From Vulcanimicrobium sp035943995 (GTDB lineage Bacteria > Vulcanimicrobiota > Vulcanimicrobiia > Vulcanimicrobiales > Vulcanimicrobiaceae), in the NCBI GenBank assembly GCA_035943995.1, contig DASZBS010000091.1:1-64000 (forward strand): DNA of 64,000 nucleotides. The letters run 5' to 3'. Made by a program: the position numbers and the translations under genes. This document shows positions 52,343-61,572 of the stretch, one piece after another (position 1 is the first letter of the stretch; each line of letters opens with the position of its first letter). The notes under the pieces were generated by a model. That model was not told where the DNA came from and ran no database searches. It was given only the letters and a program-made list of their open reading frames with translations.

Positions 52343-53920
52343 TCATGCAATCCGCTCGCGGGCGACGTGCGTGCCGAACACGTCGCGCAGCACATTGCAG
52401 ATCTCGCCGAGCGTTGCGCCCGCGTCGACCGCTTCGATGAACGGCGGCATCAGGTTGTCCGTGCTTTGGGCGGCGCGGCGCACCTCCGCCAGCGCGGCAC
52501 TGGTGCGGGCGGCGTCGCGGCGTTCGCGAAAGGCGCGCGTGCGCGCGACCTGCTCGCGCTCGATCGCCGGGTCGATGCGCTGGATCGGCATCGCCACGCC
52601 GTTCGTGCCCTCGTTGAACTTGTTCACGCCAACGACGATCTGCTCGCCGCGCTCGATCGCCTGCTGCGCGCGGTAGGCGGACTCGCCGATCTGGTCTTGC
52701 ATCCAGCCGCTCTCGATCGCGGCGACGGCGCCGCCCAGCGCGTCGATCTCGGCGATGAGCTCGCGCGCGCGGGCGGTCAGCTCGTCGGTGAGCGACTCGA
52801 CGTAGTACGAGCCGGCGAGCGGGTCGGCGACGTCGGTGACGCCGCTCTCGTACGCGATGATCTGCTGCGTGCGCAGCGCGACCCGGGCGCTGTCGGAGGT
52901 CGGCAGCCCGAGCGCTTCGTCCTGGCCGTTGGTGTGCAGCGACTGCGTGCCGCCGAGCACCGCGGCGAGCGCCTGCAGCGCGACGCGCACGACGTTGTTC
53001 TGCGGCTCCTGCGCGGTCAGCGTCGAGCCGCCCGTCTGCGTGTGGAAGCGCAGCATCTGCGACTTGGGATCGTGCGAGCCGAACTCGTCGCGCACGATCT
53101 CGGCCCACAGCGTTCGCGCGGCGCGGAACTTCGCGATCTCTTCGAAGAAGTCGTTGTGCGCGTTCCAGAAGAAGGAGATGCGCGGCGCGACCGTGTCGAC
53201 GTCCAAGCCCGCGCGCTGCGCCGCGTGCAGGTACGCTTTCGCGTCGGCGAGCGTGAACGCGATCTCTTGCAGCGCCGTCGAACCCGCTTCGCGGATGTGG
53301 TAGCCGGAGATCGAGATCGTGTTCCAGTTCGGCACCGACTGCGCGCAGTACGCCATCACGTCGGTCACCAGCCGCATCGACTGTTTCGGCGGATAGATGT
53401 ACGTGCCGCGCGCGACGTACTCTTTGAGCACGTCGTTCTGCGTCGTGCCGCCGAGCTTGTCGAACGGGATACCGCGCCGCCGCGCGACGGCCAGCACGAA
53501 CGCGAGCAGGATCGACGCCGGCGCGTTGATGGTCATCGAGACCGTCACCTGATCGAGCGGGATCTGATCGAACAGCGTTTCGACGTCCTCGATCGTATCG
53601 ATCGCGACGCCGACCTTGCCCACCTCGCCGCGAGACTGCGGCGCATCGGAGTCGTGGCCGAGCTGGGTGGGCAGGTCGAATGCGACCGAGAGCCCGGTCA
53701 CGCCGCTCGCGAGCAAGTAGCGATAGCGCTCGTTGGACTCGGCCGCCGTCGCGAAGCCGGCGTACTGGCGCATCGTCCAGTGCCGGCCGCGGTACATCGT
53801 CTTGCGAATCCCGCGCGTGTACGGGAACGAGCCGGGCGGCGCGCGGCGGACCGGCGGTTCGGGCTCGTCGTAGAACGGCCGCAGCGGGATGCCGCTGGCG
53901 TTGAGATCGCGGGCGCTCAC
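52343..53920 (-). CDS. methylmalonyl-CoA mutase, catalytic subunit without B12-binding domain
   Basis: 525 residues of the TIM-barrel catalytic part of MutB: YTRGIRKTMYRGRHWTMRQY, FDLPTQLGHDSD, SISGYHIREAGS, RTHCQTSGWSLT-like box seen as RFHTQTGGSTLTAQEPQNN, and IYPPKQSMRLV. It stops before the cobalamin-binding domain with DxHxxG, so a separate small subunit is needed. It converts (R)-methylmalonyl-CoA to succinyl-CoA. GTG start. Epimerase lies downstream beyond the PIN/nuclease pair. Confidence 0.9.
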   Translation of the reverse strand: MSARDLNASGIPLRPFYDEPEPPVRRAPPGSFPYTRGIRKTMYRGRHWTMRQYAGFATAAESNERYRYLLASGVTGLSVAFDLPTQLGHDSDAPQSRGEVGKVGVAIDTIEDVETLFDQIPLDQVTVSMTINAPASILLAFVLAVARRRGIPFDKLGGTTQNDVLKEYVARGTYIYPPKQSMRLVTDVMAYCAQSVPNWNTISISGYHIREAGSTALQEIAFTLADAKAYLHAAQRAGLDVDTVAPRISFFWNAHNDFFEEIAKFRAARTLWAEIVRDEFGSHDPKSQMLRFHTQTGGSTLTAQEPQNNVVRVALQALAAVLGGTQSLHTNGQDEALGLPTSDSARVALRTQQIIAYESGVTDVADPLAGSYYVESLTDELTARARELIAEIDALGGAVAAIESGWMQDQIGESAYRAQQAIERGEQIVVGVNKFNEGTNGVAMPIQRIDPAIEREQVARTRAFRERRDAARTSAALAEVRRAAQSTDNLMPPFIEAVDAGATLGEICNVLRDVFGTHVARERIA

Positions 53921-54012
53921 CCCGTACCGTTGCGCCGGTCGGGTCCCGGCGCCCTATGCGGCCCGGAGCCGGAGCGCGAAACCCGGCGGGGCTTCGTGCC
54001 GTAGAAGCGGAC

Positions 54013-55596
54013 ATGAACCGCTTCCGCACTGCGAGCGCGGCTTTTGCCGTGCTGTCGGCTTTGGCAACCGCGACCCTGCTCCCGGCGACCGGCGCCTCCG
54101 CGCAGACGCAGTCACCGCCCGCGCCTGCGGCGGCGGCCGCGCTGACGCCGGAGCAGACCGCGGCGATCGACACGATCGCAGCGACCGCGATCGACCGCAA
54201 GGCGACGCCGTCGGTCGCGATCGGCGTGGCGAAGAACGGCAGGCTCGTGTTCGCGAAGGCGTACGGTTACCGCAACCTGGACGACAAGGTCCCCGCCGAC
54301 GCCGACACGATGTACGGGATCGGCTCGAACACCAAGCAATTCACGGCCGCCGGCATCCTGCTGCTGCGCGATGCGGGCAAGCTCGACGTCGACGCGCCGG
54401 TGTCGCGCTATCTGCCGTCCATGCCGCACGGCGGCGAGGTGACGGTTCGCAACCTGCTCACGCACACCGGCGGCTATGCGGAGTTCACCGAGCTCCCCGA
54501 CGTCGATCGGCTCGCCGCGCGCCCCGCGACGAACGAAGAGATCCTCGACACCGTGGTGAGCCGCCCGCTGGGGTTCAAGCCCGGCACGAAGTGGCAGTAC
54601 TCGAACACCGGTTACGTGATGCTCGCGGCGATCATCGAACGGCTGTCGGGCACGAGCTATGCGGATTTCCTGCGCACGCGCATCTTCGAACCGCTCGGCA
54701 TGACGCGCACGCGCTACGAGGACGAGTCGCTCGTCGAAACCGATCGCGCGACCGGCTACACGCGCTTCGCGATGGGCGAGCAAGAGCACGAGTCGCATCT
54801 CGACTACTCGTGGTTCTCGGGCGCGGGCGCGATCGAGAGCACGCTGGCCGATCTGGAGACGTGGAACAACGCGATCGACCGCGGCGCGCTGCTGTCCGCC
54901 GCGTCGCGCGAGATGATGCACACGTCGTTCAAGCTGGCCGACGGCAGCGACACGCGCTACGGCTTCGGCTTGTTCTTGCAGGCACTGCCCGGCGGCAAGC
55001 ACGCGGTGCTCCACGGCGGCGACACGACCGGCTTCGGCACGCAGGACGCGCGTTTCGTCGAAGACGGCATCGATGTGATCGTGCTGACGAATCAGGAGCC
55101 CGCATCGTACAACGCGATCATGAGCGCGGTGTACCGCGCGGTAGTCCCCGCGCCGCCCGCGCCGTTGCCGGCTGCCACGCCCGCGCCGAGCGGCCCTGCG
55201 CCCGCCAACCCGCCGGCCGCTTCCCCGGCACCGCTGCCGTATTCGAAGCCGGAGATCGATGCGCTCGCGCGGCGCTGGCTCGACGACGCCATCGCGGGCA
55301 AGATCGACTTTACGAAGCTGCGCGCGTCGGCGCGGGCGGGGCTGCGGCTGCCGCGGATCCAAGCGGCGCTGCGCGATCTGGCGCGCTTCGGCGACCGCAC
55401 GTACACCTTGGTCAACGTCGACCGGCGCGCGCCCACCTCGGCATATCAGTACTTGCTGCGCACGCCCAAGCGCACGCTGCTCTATATTTTCTCGATCGAC
55501 GACGATGGGCTCATCGCGGGCGGCGACGTGTTCGACCCGAACCCGCTCGCGCCCGACCCGCCGCCCGCTCCCGCAACCGCGCCGGCGGCGAAGTAA
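54013..55596 (+). CDS. exported serine hydrolase, beta-lactamase family
   Basis: 527 residues with a signal peptide (about 1-30, ending GASAQTQ). Class C-like domain with SxxK in GIGSNTKQFTA, YSN in WQYSNTGYVML and HGGDTTGFG. A Pro/Ala-rich linker (about 380-415) leads to a small C-terminal beta domain. Substrate unknown. ATG at 54013; divergent from the mutase. Confidence 0.85.
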   Translation: MNRFRTASAAFAVLSALATATLLPATGASAQTQSPPAPAAAAALTPEQTAAIDTIAATAIDRKATPSVAIGVAKNGRLVFAKAYGYRNLDDKVPADADTMYGIGSNTKQFTAAGILLLRDAGKLDVDAPVSRYLPSMPHGGEVTVRNLLTHTGGYAEFTELPDVDRLAARPATNEEILDTVVSRPLGFKPGTKWQYSNTGYVMLAAIIERLSGTSYADFLRTRIFEPLGMTRTRYEDESLVETDRATGYTRFAMGEQEHESHLDYSWFSGAGAIESTLADLETWNNAIDRGALLSAASREMMHTSFKLADGSDTRYGFGLFLQALPGGKHAVLHGGDTTGFGTQDARFVEDGIDVIVLTNQEPASYNAIMSAVYRAVVPAPPAPLPAATPAPSGPAPANPPAASPAPLPYSKPEIDALARRWLDDAIAGKIDFTKLRASARAGLRLPRIQAALRDLARFGDRTYTLVNVDRRAPTSAYQYLLRTPKRTLLYIFSIDDDGLIAGGDVFDPNPLAPDPPPAPATAPAAK

Positions 55597-55644
55597 GCTC
55601 GCTTACCGACATCCGAACGGCGCTCTGGTAGCGTTACCAGTACG

Positions 55645-56121
55645 ATGAAACGTAGCACCGTCCTCACCGGGATCGCCGGCCTGCTCCTCGCGGCACCCGC
55701 TGCGGCGAGGGCCGCGGCCGCGGGCGCGGTCGTCACGCACACCGACGCGGAGTGGCGCAAGCTGCTCCTGCCGGAGTCATACGACGTGCTGCGCCACGAG
55801 GGGACGGAACGCGCGTTCTCGAGCCCGCTCGACGACGAGAAACGCGCCGGAACGTACTCCTGTCTGGGCTGCGACCTTGCGCTGTTCTCGTCGAAGACGA
55901 AGTTCGACAGCGGCACCGGCTGGCCGAGCTTCTACGCGCCGCTGCCCAACGCGGTCGCGACGCGCAGCGACAGCTCGATGTTCATGGCGCGCACCGAAGT
56001 GCACTGCACGCGCTGCGCCGGCCACCTCGGGCATGTGTTCGACGACGGGCCGAAGCCGACGGGCTTGCGCTACTGCATGAACGGCGTGGCGCTGCGGTTC
56101 CGTCCCGGCCGCGCCGCGTAA
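55645..56121 (+). CDS. msrB: methionine-R-sulfoxide reductase MsrB, exported
   Basis: 158 residues. The Sec or Tat-type leader (STVLTGIAGLLLAAPAAARA) precedes the MsrB domain: TYSCLGCDLALFSS and VHCTRCAGHLGHVFDDGP carry the two CxxC zinc pairs, FDSGTGWPSF is the signature and RYCMNGVALRF the catalytic Cys. It repairs oxidised Met in the envelope. The 3' end overlaps the next convergent gene by 52 nt. Confidence 0.92.
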   Translation: MKRSTVLTGIAGLLLAAPAAARAAAAGAVVTHTDAEWRKLLLPESYDVLRHEGTERAFSSPLDDEKRAGTYSCLGCDLALFSSKTKFDSGTGWPSFYAPLPNAVATRSDSSMFMARTEVHCTRCAGHLGHVFDDGPKPTGLRYCMNGVALRFRPGRAA

Positions 56122-56486
56122 ACGACGAACAGCACCGCCAGCAGCGCCTGAAACGGGATCGGCGCGACGATCTTCCACGTCGCCGGCAGCGCGCCGTGCG
56201 CGACCGCGAGCGCCGGTAGGACGACCGCGAACACCTGATCGAGCGCGCACAGCCACAGCAGCGGGCGAACGCGCACGGGGTCGCGGAACGCGAGCGCGTA
56301 GACGAGCGCCGCCACGACGTACTCGCCGCCGGCGATCTGCACGATCGTTGGGTCTTTCACCGGGATGTCGAGCAGCGGCTGGATGAGCTGCGGCGCGAAC
56401 AGCGACAGCACGCCGACGTACGCGTCGATCGCGCCGCCGATCGCCAGCCCGATGCGGACGGCGATGGTGAACGGATCGCGCTTCAC
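56070..56486 (-). CDS. small membrane protein of unknown function
   Basis: 138 residues with about four hydrophobic segments (e.g. GLAIGGAIDAYVGVLSLFA, YVVAALVYALAF, PFQALLAVLFVVYAA). ATG overlaps the accC stop (ATGA), so it is the last gene of the carboxylase group. It overlaps the msrB end on the opposite strand. No family recognised. Confidence 0.65.
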   Translation of the reverse strand: MKRDPFTIAVRIGLAIGGAIDAYVGVLSLFAPQLIQPLLDIPVKDPTIVQIAGGEYVVAALVYALAFRDPVRVRPLLWLCALDQVFAVVLPALAVAHGALPATWKIVAPIPFQALLAVLFVVYAARPGRNRSATPFMQ

Positions 56487-58297
56487 GCGATGGTGACGAG
56501 CGGGGTACGCGCCTCGACGGTCGTGCCGGCGGCGACGTGCACGGCTGCCACCGTGCCCGTCTTGTGCGCACGGATCTCGTTCATCATCTTCATCGCCTCG
56601 ATCACCGCGACGACATCGCCTTCGTTCACGACCGCGCCCTGCGCGACGGGGATCTCGACGACGACGCCGTGCATCGGCGAGATGACGTCGTTCCCGGCCG
56701 CCGCGGTAGACTTGCGCGTGCTGCCGCCCTTTTTCGGGGTGCTACCGCGCGCGCCGGCGCTTGCGCCCGGCGCCGTCGTCCCGCGCGGAACGGGCAAGTC
56801 GACGAACCGCACCCGAAAGAGCCGCCCATTCACCTCGACCTGAATCGTATCATCGCCGCCAGTGTCACCCTGACCCTTCGACAAGCTCAGGGGTCGAAGG
56901 GCGCGCTCACCGTGCGCGACGCCATTCGATTGCGCCGTGGCGAGCGACGCGGCGAACGGCTCCAGCGTCGCCGTGCCGTACGACGCGTCGCGCACCGGCC
57001 CGAAGTCACACAGCGAACGCAGCAGCGGCAGCGTCGTCGGCACGCCCGTGATCACGTACTCGTCGATCGCGCGTGCGAGCCGCGCAAGCGCTTCGTCGCG
57101 GTCGCGCGCCCACACGATGAGCTTCGCGATCATCGAGTCGTAGTCGGGCGTGATCGTGAAGCCGGGATACGCCGCGGAGTCGACGCGCACGCCGAAACCG
57201 CCGGGCTCTTTGTAGCGCGCGACCGTGCCGGGCGCGGGCCGGAAGTTCTGCGCCGGGTCCTCGGCGTTCACGCGCACCTCGATCGCATGTCCACGGAACC
57301 CGGCATCCACGTCGTCCTGCGAAAACGACAGCGGACGCCCCGCCGCGACGAGGATCTGCTCGCGCACGAGGTCGATCCCCGACACCTCTTCCGACACGGT
57401 GTGCTCGACCTGGATGCGCGTGTTCATCTCGAGGAAGTAGAACGCATCGTTGCTGACGAGACATTCGATCGTGCCGACGGAGTCATATGCGATCGCCTTC
57501 GCCGCCTGCACGCCCGCAGCGCGCAGCCCTTCGCGCACCGAAGCCGAGATGTGCGCGGGCGCTTCCTCCCACAGCTTTTGGTGGCGGCGTTGCAGCGAGC
57601 AGTCGCGCTCGCCGACGTGCAGCACGTTGCCGTGCTTGTCGGCGAGAATCTGCAGCTCGACGTGCTTGGGGTTCTCGAGGTAGCGCTCGGCATAGATCGT
57701 GCCGTTGCCGAAATACGCGATCGCCTCGCGCGCGGCGATCGTGAACGCCGACTCGATCTCGTCGAGCGTGCGCGCGACCTTCAGACCCTTGCCGCCGCCG
57801 CCGCCCGACGCCTTGAGTGCGAGCGGCATGCCGAACTTCTCGGCCGCAAGCCGCGCGCCGGCGACATCGGCGATCGCGTCGGTTCCACCGGGCACGACGG
57901 GAACCCCCGCGGCAACCATCGCCTGACGCGCGCGCACCTTGTCGCCCATCGCGTCGATCGCGTCGGGATGCGGTCCGATCCAGGTGACGCCCGCGGCAAT
58001 CACGCGCCGCGCGAACGCCGCGTTCTCGGCGAAGAAGCCGTAGCCGGGATGGATCGCATCGGCGCCCGCGCGCTGCGCGACGTCGAGCAGCTTGTCGGCG
58101 TTGAGGTACGATTGCGACGGCGCCGCCGGCCCGAGATGGTACGCCTCATCGGCGTAGCGCACGTGCAGCGCGTCGCGATCCGCGTCGGAGTACACCGCGA
58201 CGGTTGCACAGCCGAGCTCCTTCGCGCTCCGCATGACGCGGATCGCGATCTCGCCGCGGTTCGCGACGAGGATCTTCGCGAACGGTGCGTCAGCCAT
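56483..58297 (-). CDS. acyl-CoA (propionyl/acetyl-CoA) carboxylase alpha subunit: biotin carboxylase plus biotin carrier
   Basis: 604 residues. Biotin carboxylase domain (about 8-450) with KILVANRGEIAIRVM, ATP-grasp glycine loop ASGGGGGKGLKVA, ERDCSLQRRHQKLWEEAP and EMNTRIQVEHTVSE. A linker of about 60 residues holds an in-frame REP-like palindrome, then the biotinyl domain with EAMKMMNEIRA near the end. It carboxylates biotin for the beta subunit encoded at 59876. ATG overlaps the epsilon-like gene by 8 nt. Confidence 0.92.
   Translation of the reverse strand: MADAPFAKILVANRGEIAIRVMRSAKELGCATVAVYSDADRDALHVRYADEAYHLGPAAPSQSYLNADKLLDVAQRAGADAIHPGYGFFAENAAFARRVIAAGVTWIGPHPDAIDAMGDKVRARQAMVAAGVPVVPGGTDAIADVAGARLAAEKFGMPLALKASGGGGGKGLKVARTLDEIESAFTIAAREAIAYFGNGTIYAERYLENPKHVELQILADKHGNVLHVGERDCSLQRRHQKLWEEAPAHISASVREGLRAAGVQAAKAIAYDSVGTIECLVSNDAFYFLEMNTRIQVEHTVSEEVSGIDLVREQILVAAGRPLSFSQDDVDAGFRGHAIEVRVNAEDPAQNFRPAPGTVARYKEPGGFGVRVDSAAYPGFTITPDYDSMIAKLIVWARDRDEALARLARAIDEYVITGVPTTLPLLRSLCDFGPVRDASYGTATLEPFAASLATAQSNGVAHGERALRPLSLSKGQGDTGGDDTIQVEVNGRLFRVRFVDLPVPRGTTAPGASAGARGSTPKKGGSTRKSTAAAGNDVISPMHGVVVEIPVAQGAVVNEGDVVAVIEAMKMMNEIRAHKTGTVAAVHVAAGTTVEARTPLVTIA
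56874..56901. repeat. REP-like palindrome inside the carboxylase gene
   Basis: CCCTTCGAC (56874-56882) and GTCGAAGGG (56893-56901) form a perfect 9-bp stem around AAGCTCAGGG. The core (CTTCGACAAGCTCAGG) is a short dispersed element known from many bacterial genomes. Here it lies in frame in the linker before the biotinyl domain, coding for RPLSLSKGQG on the minus strand. Confidence 0.65.
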
Positions 58298-58490
58298 CGA
58301 GCCGCCCGGCGGCGTTCCAGCGCGACGCGGACGCCGCGGCGAACCGCACGCGCTGCTCGTCGATCTCCGGCAGCCGCCCCGCCAACCGCCAGCGCGGCGC
58401 CTCCGGCTGCGCGGGCGTCTCGGCGCGCGACGTCACAGCGACGTACACGGCTGCGATCGCGGCGAGCTCGTCGGCAGTCGGAACGTGCAT
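58290..58490 (-). CDS. small acyl-CoA carboxylase epsilon-like subunit
   Basis: 66 residues. A helix ADELAAIAAVYVAVTSRAE followed by PRWRLAGRLPEIDEQ matches the small accessory proteins encoded with acyl-CoA carboxylases and decarboxylases, which help assembly. Its start overlaps the fabI stop (TGATG) and its end overlaps the accC start, so it is firmly inside the operon. Confidence 0.65.
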   Translation of the reverse strand: MHVPTADELAAIAAVYVAVTSRAETPAQPEAPRWRLAGRLPEIDEQRVRFAAASASRWNAAGRLDG

Positions 58491-59266
58491 CAGCTCTGAG
58501 CAACGTCCGGATACATGCCCATCGCATGATAACCGGCATCGACGAAGTGCACGTCTGCGGTCACCTGCGACGACAGGTCCGACGCGAGATACACCGCGCA
58601 GTTTCCGACGTCGTCGGCCGTGACGTTGCGCTTCAGCGGCGACGCCGCCCCGACTTTCGCCGGCATCGCCGAGAAGCCGGCGACCTGCCGCGACGATGCG
58701 GTCTTGATCGGTCCGGCGGAGATTGCGTTCACGCGAATGCCGCGCTCGCCGAGATCGAACGCGAGATAGCGTACCGTCGACTCGAGCGCGGCCTTCGCGA
58801 TCCCGGCGATGTTGTAGTTCGGGACGATCTGCCCCGAGCCGAGGTACGTGAGCGCCATGACGGACGCGCCGTCGTTGAGGTTGTCGTTCAGGTGTCCGAC
58901 GAGCGCGATGAGCGAGTACGCGCTGATGTCCATCGCCATCGCGAAGCCGTCGCGCGACGTGGTGTAGACTTTGCCCGACAGGTCTTCTTTCTTCACGAAC
59001 GCGATCGAGTGCACGAGCCCGTCGATCTTTCCCACGCCCGCGGCGAGCGCGCGCAACGAGTCGTCGCTGGTGACGTCGCACGCGAACACCGACGCGCCGC
59101 CGAACTCCTCGGCGTGGCTGCGGACCGCGTCCTCGACCCGGTCGCCCTGATAGGTCAGGATCAGCCGCGCCCCGTGCGCGTGCAGCTGCCGCGCGATCCC
59201 AGTCGCGATGGACCACCGGTTGGCGACCCCGGTGACGAGGATGGTCTTTCCGTCAAGCAATCCCAC
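58490..59266 (-). CDS. fabI: enoyl-[acyl-carrier-protein] reductase [NADH]
   Basis: 258 residues of the FabI type SDR: TILVTGVANRWSIATGIARQ at the NAD site, catalytic pair Y-x6-K in YNIAGIAKAALE, TYLGSGQIVPNYN and VNAISAGPIKT. It performs the last step of each fatty-acid elongation round and is the target of triclosan-type inhibitors in other species. It heads the epsilon-accC run. Confidence 0.92.
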   Translation of the reverse strand: MGLLDGKTILVTGVANRWSIATGIARQLHAHGARLILTYQGDRVEDAVRSHAEEFGGASVFACDVTSDDSLRALAAGVGKIDGLVHSIAFVKKEDLSGKVYTTSRDGFAMAMDISAYSLIALVGHLNDNLNDGASVMALTYLGSGQIVPNYNIAGIAKAALESTVRYLAFDLGERGIRVNAISAGPIKTASSRQVAGFSAMPAKVGAASPLKRNVTADDVGNCAVYLASDLSSQVTADVHFVDAGYHAMGMYPDVAQS

Positions 59267-59321
59267 GAGGACGAACGATCATGCGCCGGGGTCGCACAAC
59301 CCTCCCCGGGCGGTCGGCGTG

Positions 59322-59771
59322 CTAGCGGAGGCCCGCACCGTTTCCGTTTCCGGCCTGCGCGTGGACGTGATCCTGGTTGTTGTCGAGGAAGAAGATGAAC
59401 TTGCCGTCGTTCGGAAAGGTGATCCCGGCCAGGAAGTTTTTCGCCACGCCGCCCGCGCCGACGGTCCACACGTACGGGCTCGCCGCGAGCGCGCGCAGCA
59501 GGTCGGCGACACCCGCGTCGCCGCCGGTCGCGGTCCAACCGTCGAACGCGAATCCTTGCGTGTGACCGTGCGTGCCCACCCCGCCGTCGAACGTCGGATG
59601 GTCGGTCGTGAGCGCGGTGATCAAGATCGGGCGCGGGCACCGGTGTGCGACGTCGAGGAGCATCTGAATGAGCAGCGAGTTCGTCTTGTTCTGGTCCAGC
59701 AGATCGGTCTTCTGCGTGTCATCCGAGAATTGCAGCTTGTCGGTTAGCTCTTGGCGTGCCTGAATGCTCAT
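59322..59771 (-). CDS. M15-like metallopeptidase-fold protein, function unknown
   Basis: 149 residues. GVGTHGHTQGFAFDGW resembles the SxHxxGxAxD zinc motif of VanY/M15 peptidases, with a later DHVHAQ as the second His element. No signal peptide. The Gly/Asn-rich end is unusual. Placed between the two carboxylase genes, so its role is unclear. Confidence 0.45.
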   Translation of the reverse strand: MSIQARQELTDKLQFSDDTQKTDLLDQNKTNSLLIQMLLDVAHRCPRPILITALTTDHPTFDGGVGTHGHTQGFAFDGWTATGGDAGVADLLRALAASPYVWTVGAGGVAKNFLAGITFPNDGKFIFFLDNNQDHVHAQAGNGNGAGLR

Positions 59772-59851
59772 GGATTCACCCCTTGAAGGCGGCAGCAAGG
59801 GTCTCCCCGATTCGCGGACTCGGTCGCCTCGCCTCCTAACGTGGGCGGCAC

Positions 59852-59872
59852 GGCCGGCTATCCGAGCCGGCC
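59852..59872 (-). terminator. hairpin after the carboxylase beta gene
   Basis: GGCCGGCT and AGCCGGCC form a perfect 8-bp stem around ATCCG directly after the stop of the beta-subunit gene. No T run follows on the minus strand, so it may attenuate or protect mRNA rather than terminate. Confidence 0.4.
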
Positions 59873-59875
59873 CTC

Positions 59876-61441
59876 CTAGAGCGGGATGTTGCCGTGCTTG
59901 CGCTTCGGCCGCTCGACGCGTTTGTTCGCCAGCGCATCCAGCGCGCGCGACACCGCACGCCGCGTTTCGCTGGCGTTGATCACGTCGTCGACGTAACCGC
60001 GCTGCGCCGCGATGAACGGGTTCGCGAAATGCTCCGTGTACTCGTCGGTCAGCTCCGCCGCCTTCGCGTCCGGGTCGGGTGCGTCGGCGATCTCGCGGCG
60101 GCTCAGGATCTTCACCGCGCCGCTCGCGCCCATCACCGCGATCTCCGCCGTCGGCCAGGCGAAGTTGAAGTCCGCGCGGATGTGCTTGGACGACATGACG
60201 TCGTACGCGCCGCCGTAGGCTTTGCGCGTGATCACCGTGATCTTCGGCACCGTCGCTTCCGCGAACGCGTACAGCAGCTTCGCGCCGTGCTTGATGATGC
60301 CGCCCCACTCCTGGCTCGTCCCCGGCAAGAAGCCCGGCACGTCGACGAACGTCAGCAGCGGCACGTTGAACGCGTCACAGAAGCGCACGAACCGCGCGGC
60401 TTTGATCGACGCCGTCGCGTCGAGCACGCCCGCGAGCACTTTAGGCTGGTTCGCCACGATGCCCACGCTGCGGCCGCCGATGCGGCCGAAGCCGATCACG
60501 ATGTTCTGCGCCCACAGCGGCTGGATCTCGAAGAAGTCGCCGTCGTCGACCACTCCCACGATCGCGTCGATGATGTCGTACGGTTTGGTGGGCGAGTCGG
60601 GGATCAGCTCGTCGAGCTCGGGCACGAGACGCAGCGGATCGTCGTCGCTGGGCACGAGCGGCGGATCGTCGAGATTGTTCGACGGCATGAACGAAAGCAG
60701 CCGCCGGCAGTGCTCGTTCATCTCGTCTTCGTCGACCGCGGTCAGGTACGCCACACCGCTTTTGGTCGCGTGCGTGATCGCGCCGCCGAGTTCTTCGAAG
60801 CTCACGTCCTCGCCGGTCACCGCCTTGGTGACGTCGGGGCCGGTGATGAACATCTGCGAGATGCCTTCGACCATCACCGTGAAATCGGTGATCGCCGGCG
60901 AGTACACTGCGCCGCCCGCGCACGGCCCCGCGACGAGGCTGATCTGCGGGATCACGCCCGACGCCTGCACGTTGCGCCAGAAGATCTCCGCGTAGCCGCC
61001 CAAGCTCACGACGCCTTCTTGGATGCGCGCGCCGCCGGAGTCGTTGATGCCGATCATCGGCGAGCCCGTGCGCACCGCAAGATCCATCACCTTGCAGATC
61101 TTCTCGGCCATCACTTCGCCCAGCGAGCCGCCGAGCACGGTGAAATCTTGCGAGAACAAAAAGACTTGCCGGCCGTCGATCGTCGCGTGCCCCGTCACGA
61201 CGCCGTCGCCGAGGAACGAGCGCTCGTCCAGCCCGAACGCGGTCGTCCGATGCACCGCGAAGCGGTCGAGCTCCACGAACGAGCCGGGGTCGACCAGCGC
61301 CTCGACTCGCTCGCGCGCGGTGCGCTTCCCGCGCCCGCGCTGCTTTTCGTTCGCCTCCTCGCCCGCGGGCGCCAGCGACTCGTCCCGCATCGCCTCGAGG
61401 CGGCGGTACGCGTGGTCGTGCGGCGATTCGGCGGTCGACAT
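59876..61441 (-). CDS. acyl-CoA (propionyl-CoA type) carboxylase beta subunit
   Basis: 521 residues of the carboxyltransferase family, full length. GKRTARERVEALVDPGSFVE, DSGGARIQEGVVSLGGYAEI and the second-domain ITRKAYGGAYDVMSSKHIRAD are typical. Substrate choice cannot be fixed; the epimerase and mutase in the window favour propionyl-CoA. A hairpin follows, then the M15-like and fabI genes. Confidence 0.92.
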   Translation of the reverse strand: MSTAESPHDHAYRRLEAMRDESLAPAGEEANEKQRGRGKRTARERVEALVDPGSFVELDRFAVHRTTAFGLDERSFLGDGVVTGHATIDGRQVFLFSQDFTVLGGSLGEVMAEKICKVMDLAVRTGSPMIGINDSGGARIQEGVVSLGGYAEIFWRNVQASGVIPQISLVAGPCAGGAVYSPAITDFTVMVEGISQMFITGPDVTKAVTGEDVSFEELGGAITHATKSGVAYLTAVDEDEMNEHCRRLLSFMPSNNLDDPPLVPSDDDPLRLVPELDELIPDSPTKPYDIIDAIVGVVDDGDFFEIQPLWAQNIVIGFGRIGGRSVGIVANQPKVLAGVLDATASIKAARFVRFCDAFNVPLLTFVDVPGFLPGTSQEWGGIIKHGAKLLYAFAEATVPKITVITRKAYGGAYDVMSSKHIRADFNFAWPTAEIAVMGASGAVKILSRREIADAPDPDAKAAELTDEYTEHFANPFIAAQRGYVDDVINASETRRAVSRALDALANKRVERPKRKHGNIPL

Positions 61442-61572
61442 GCCTCCGAGCGTTCGCGTGCGAGGCCGGGTGGTCCGCCGCCAGTCCCGGCGACCTAACA
61501 GCCCGGTTAAGCCGTCGTTGAGAAGGAGCGCAAGGTGGAACCTTTCCGTCCCATGGTACGATTCACGGAGCG

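Noticed and set aside
52367..54004. 545-residue plus-strand frame antisense to the mutase gene
   Set aside because: Shadow frame rich in Arg, Asp and His; all mutase motifs are on the minus strand.
57000..59398. Long plus-strand frames antisense to the carboxylase and fabI genes
   Set aside because: No family motifs and typical antisense composition.
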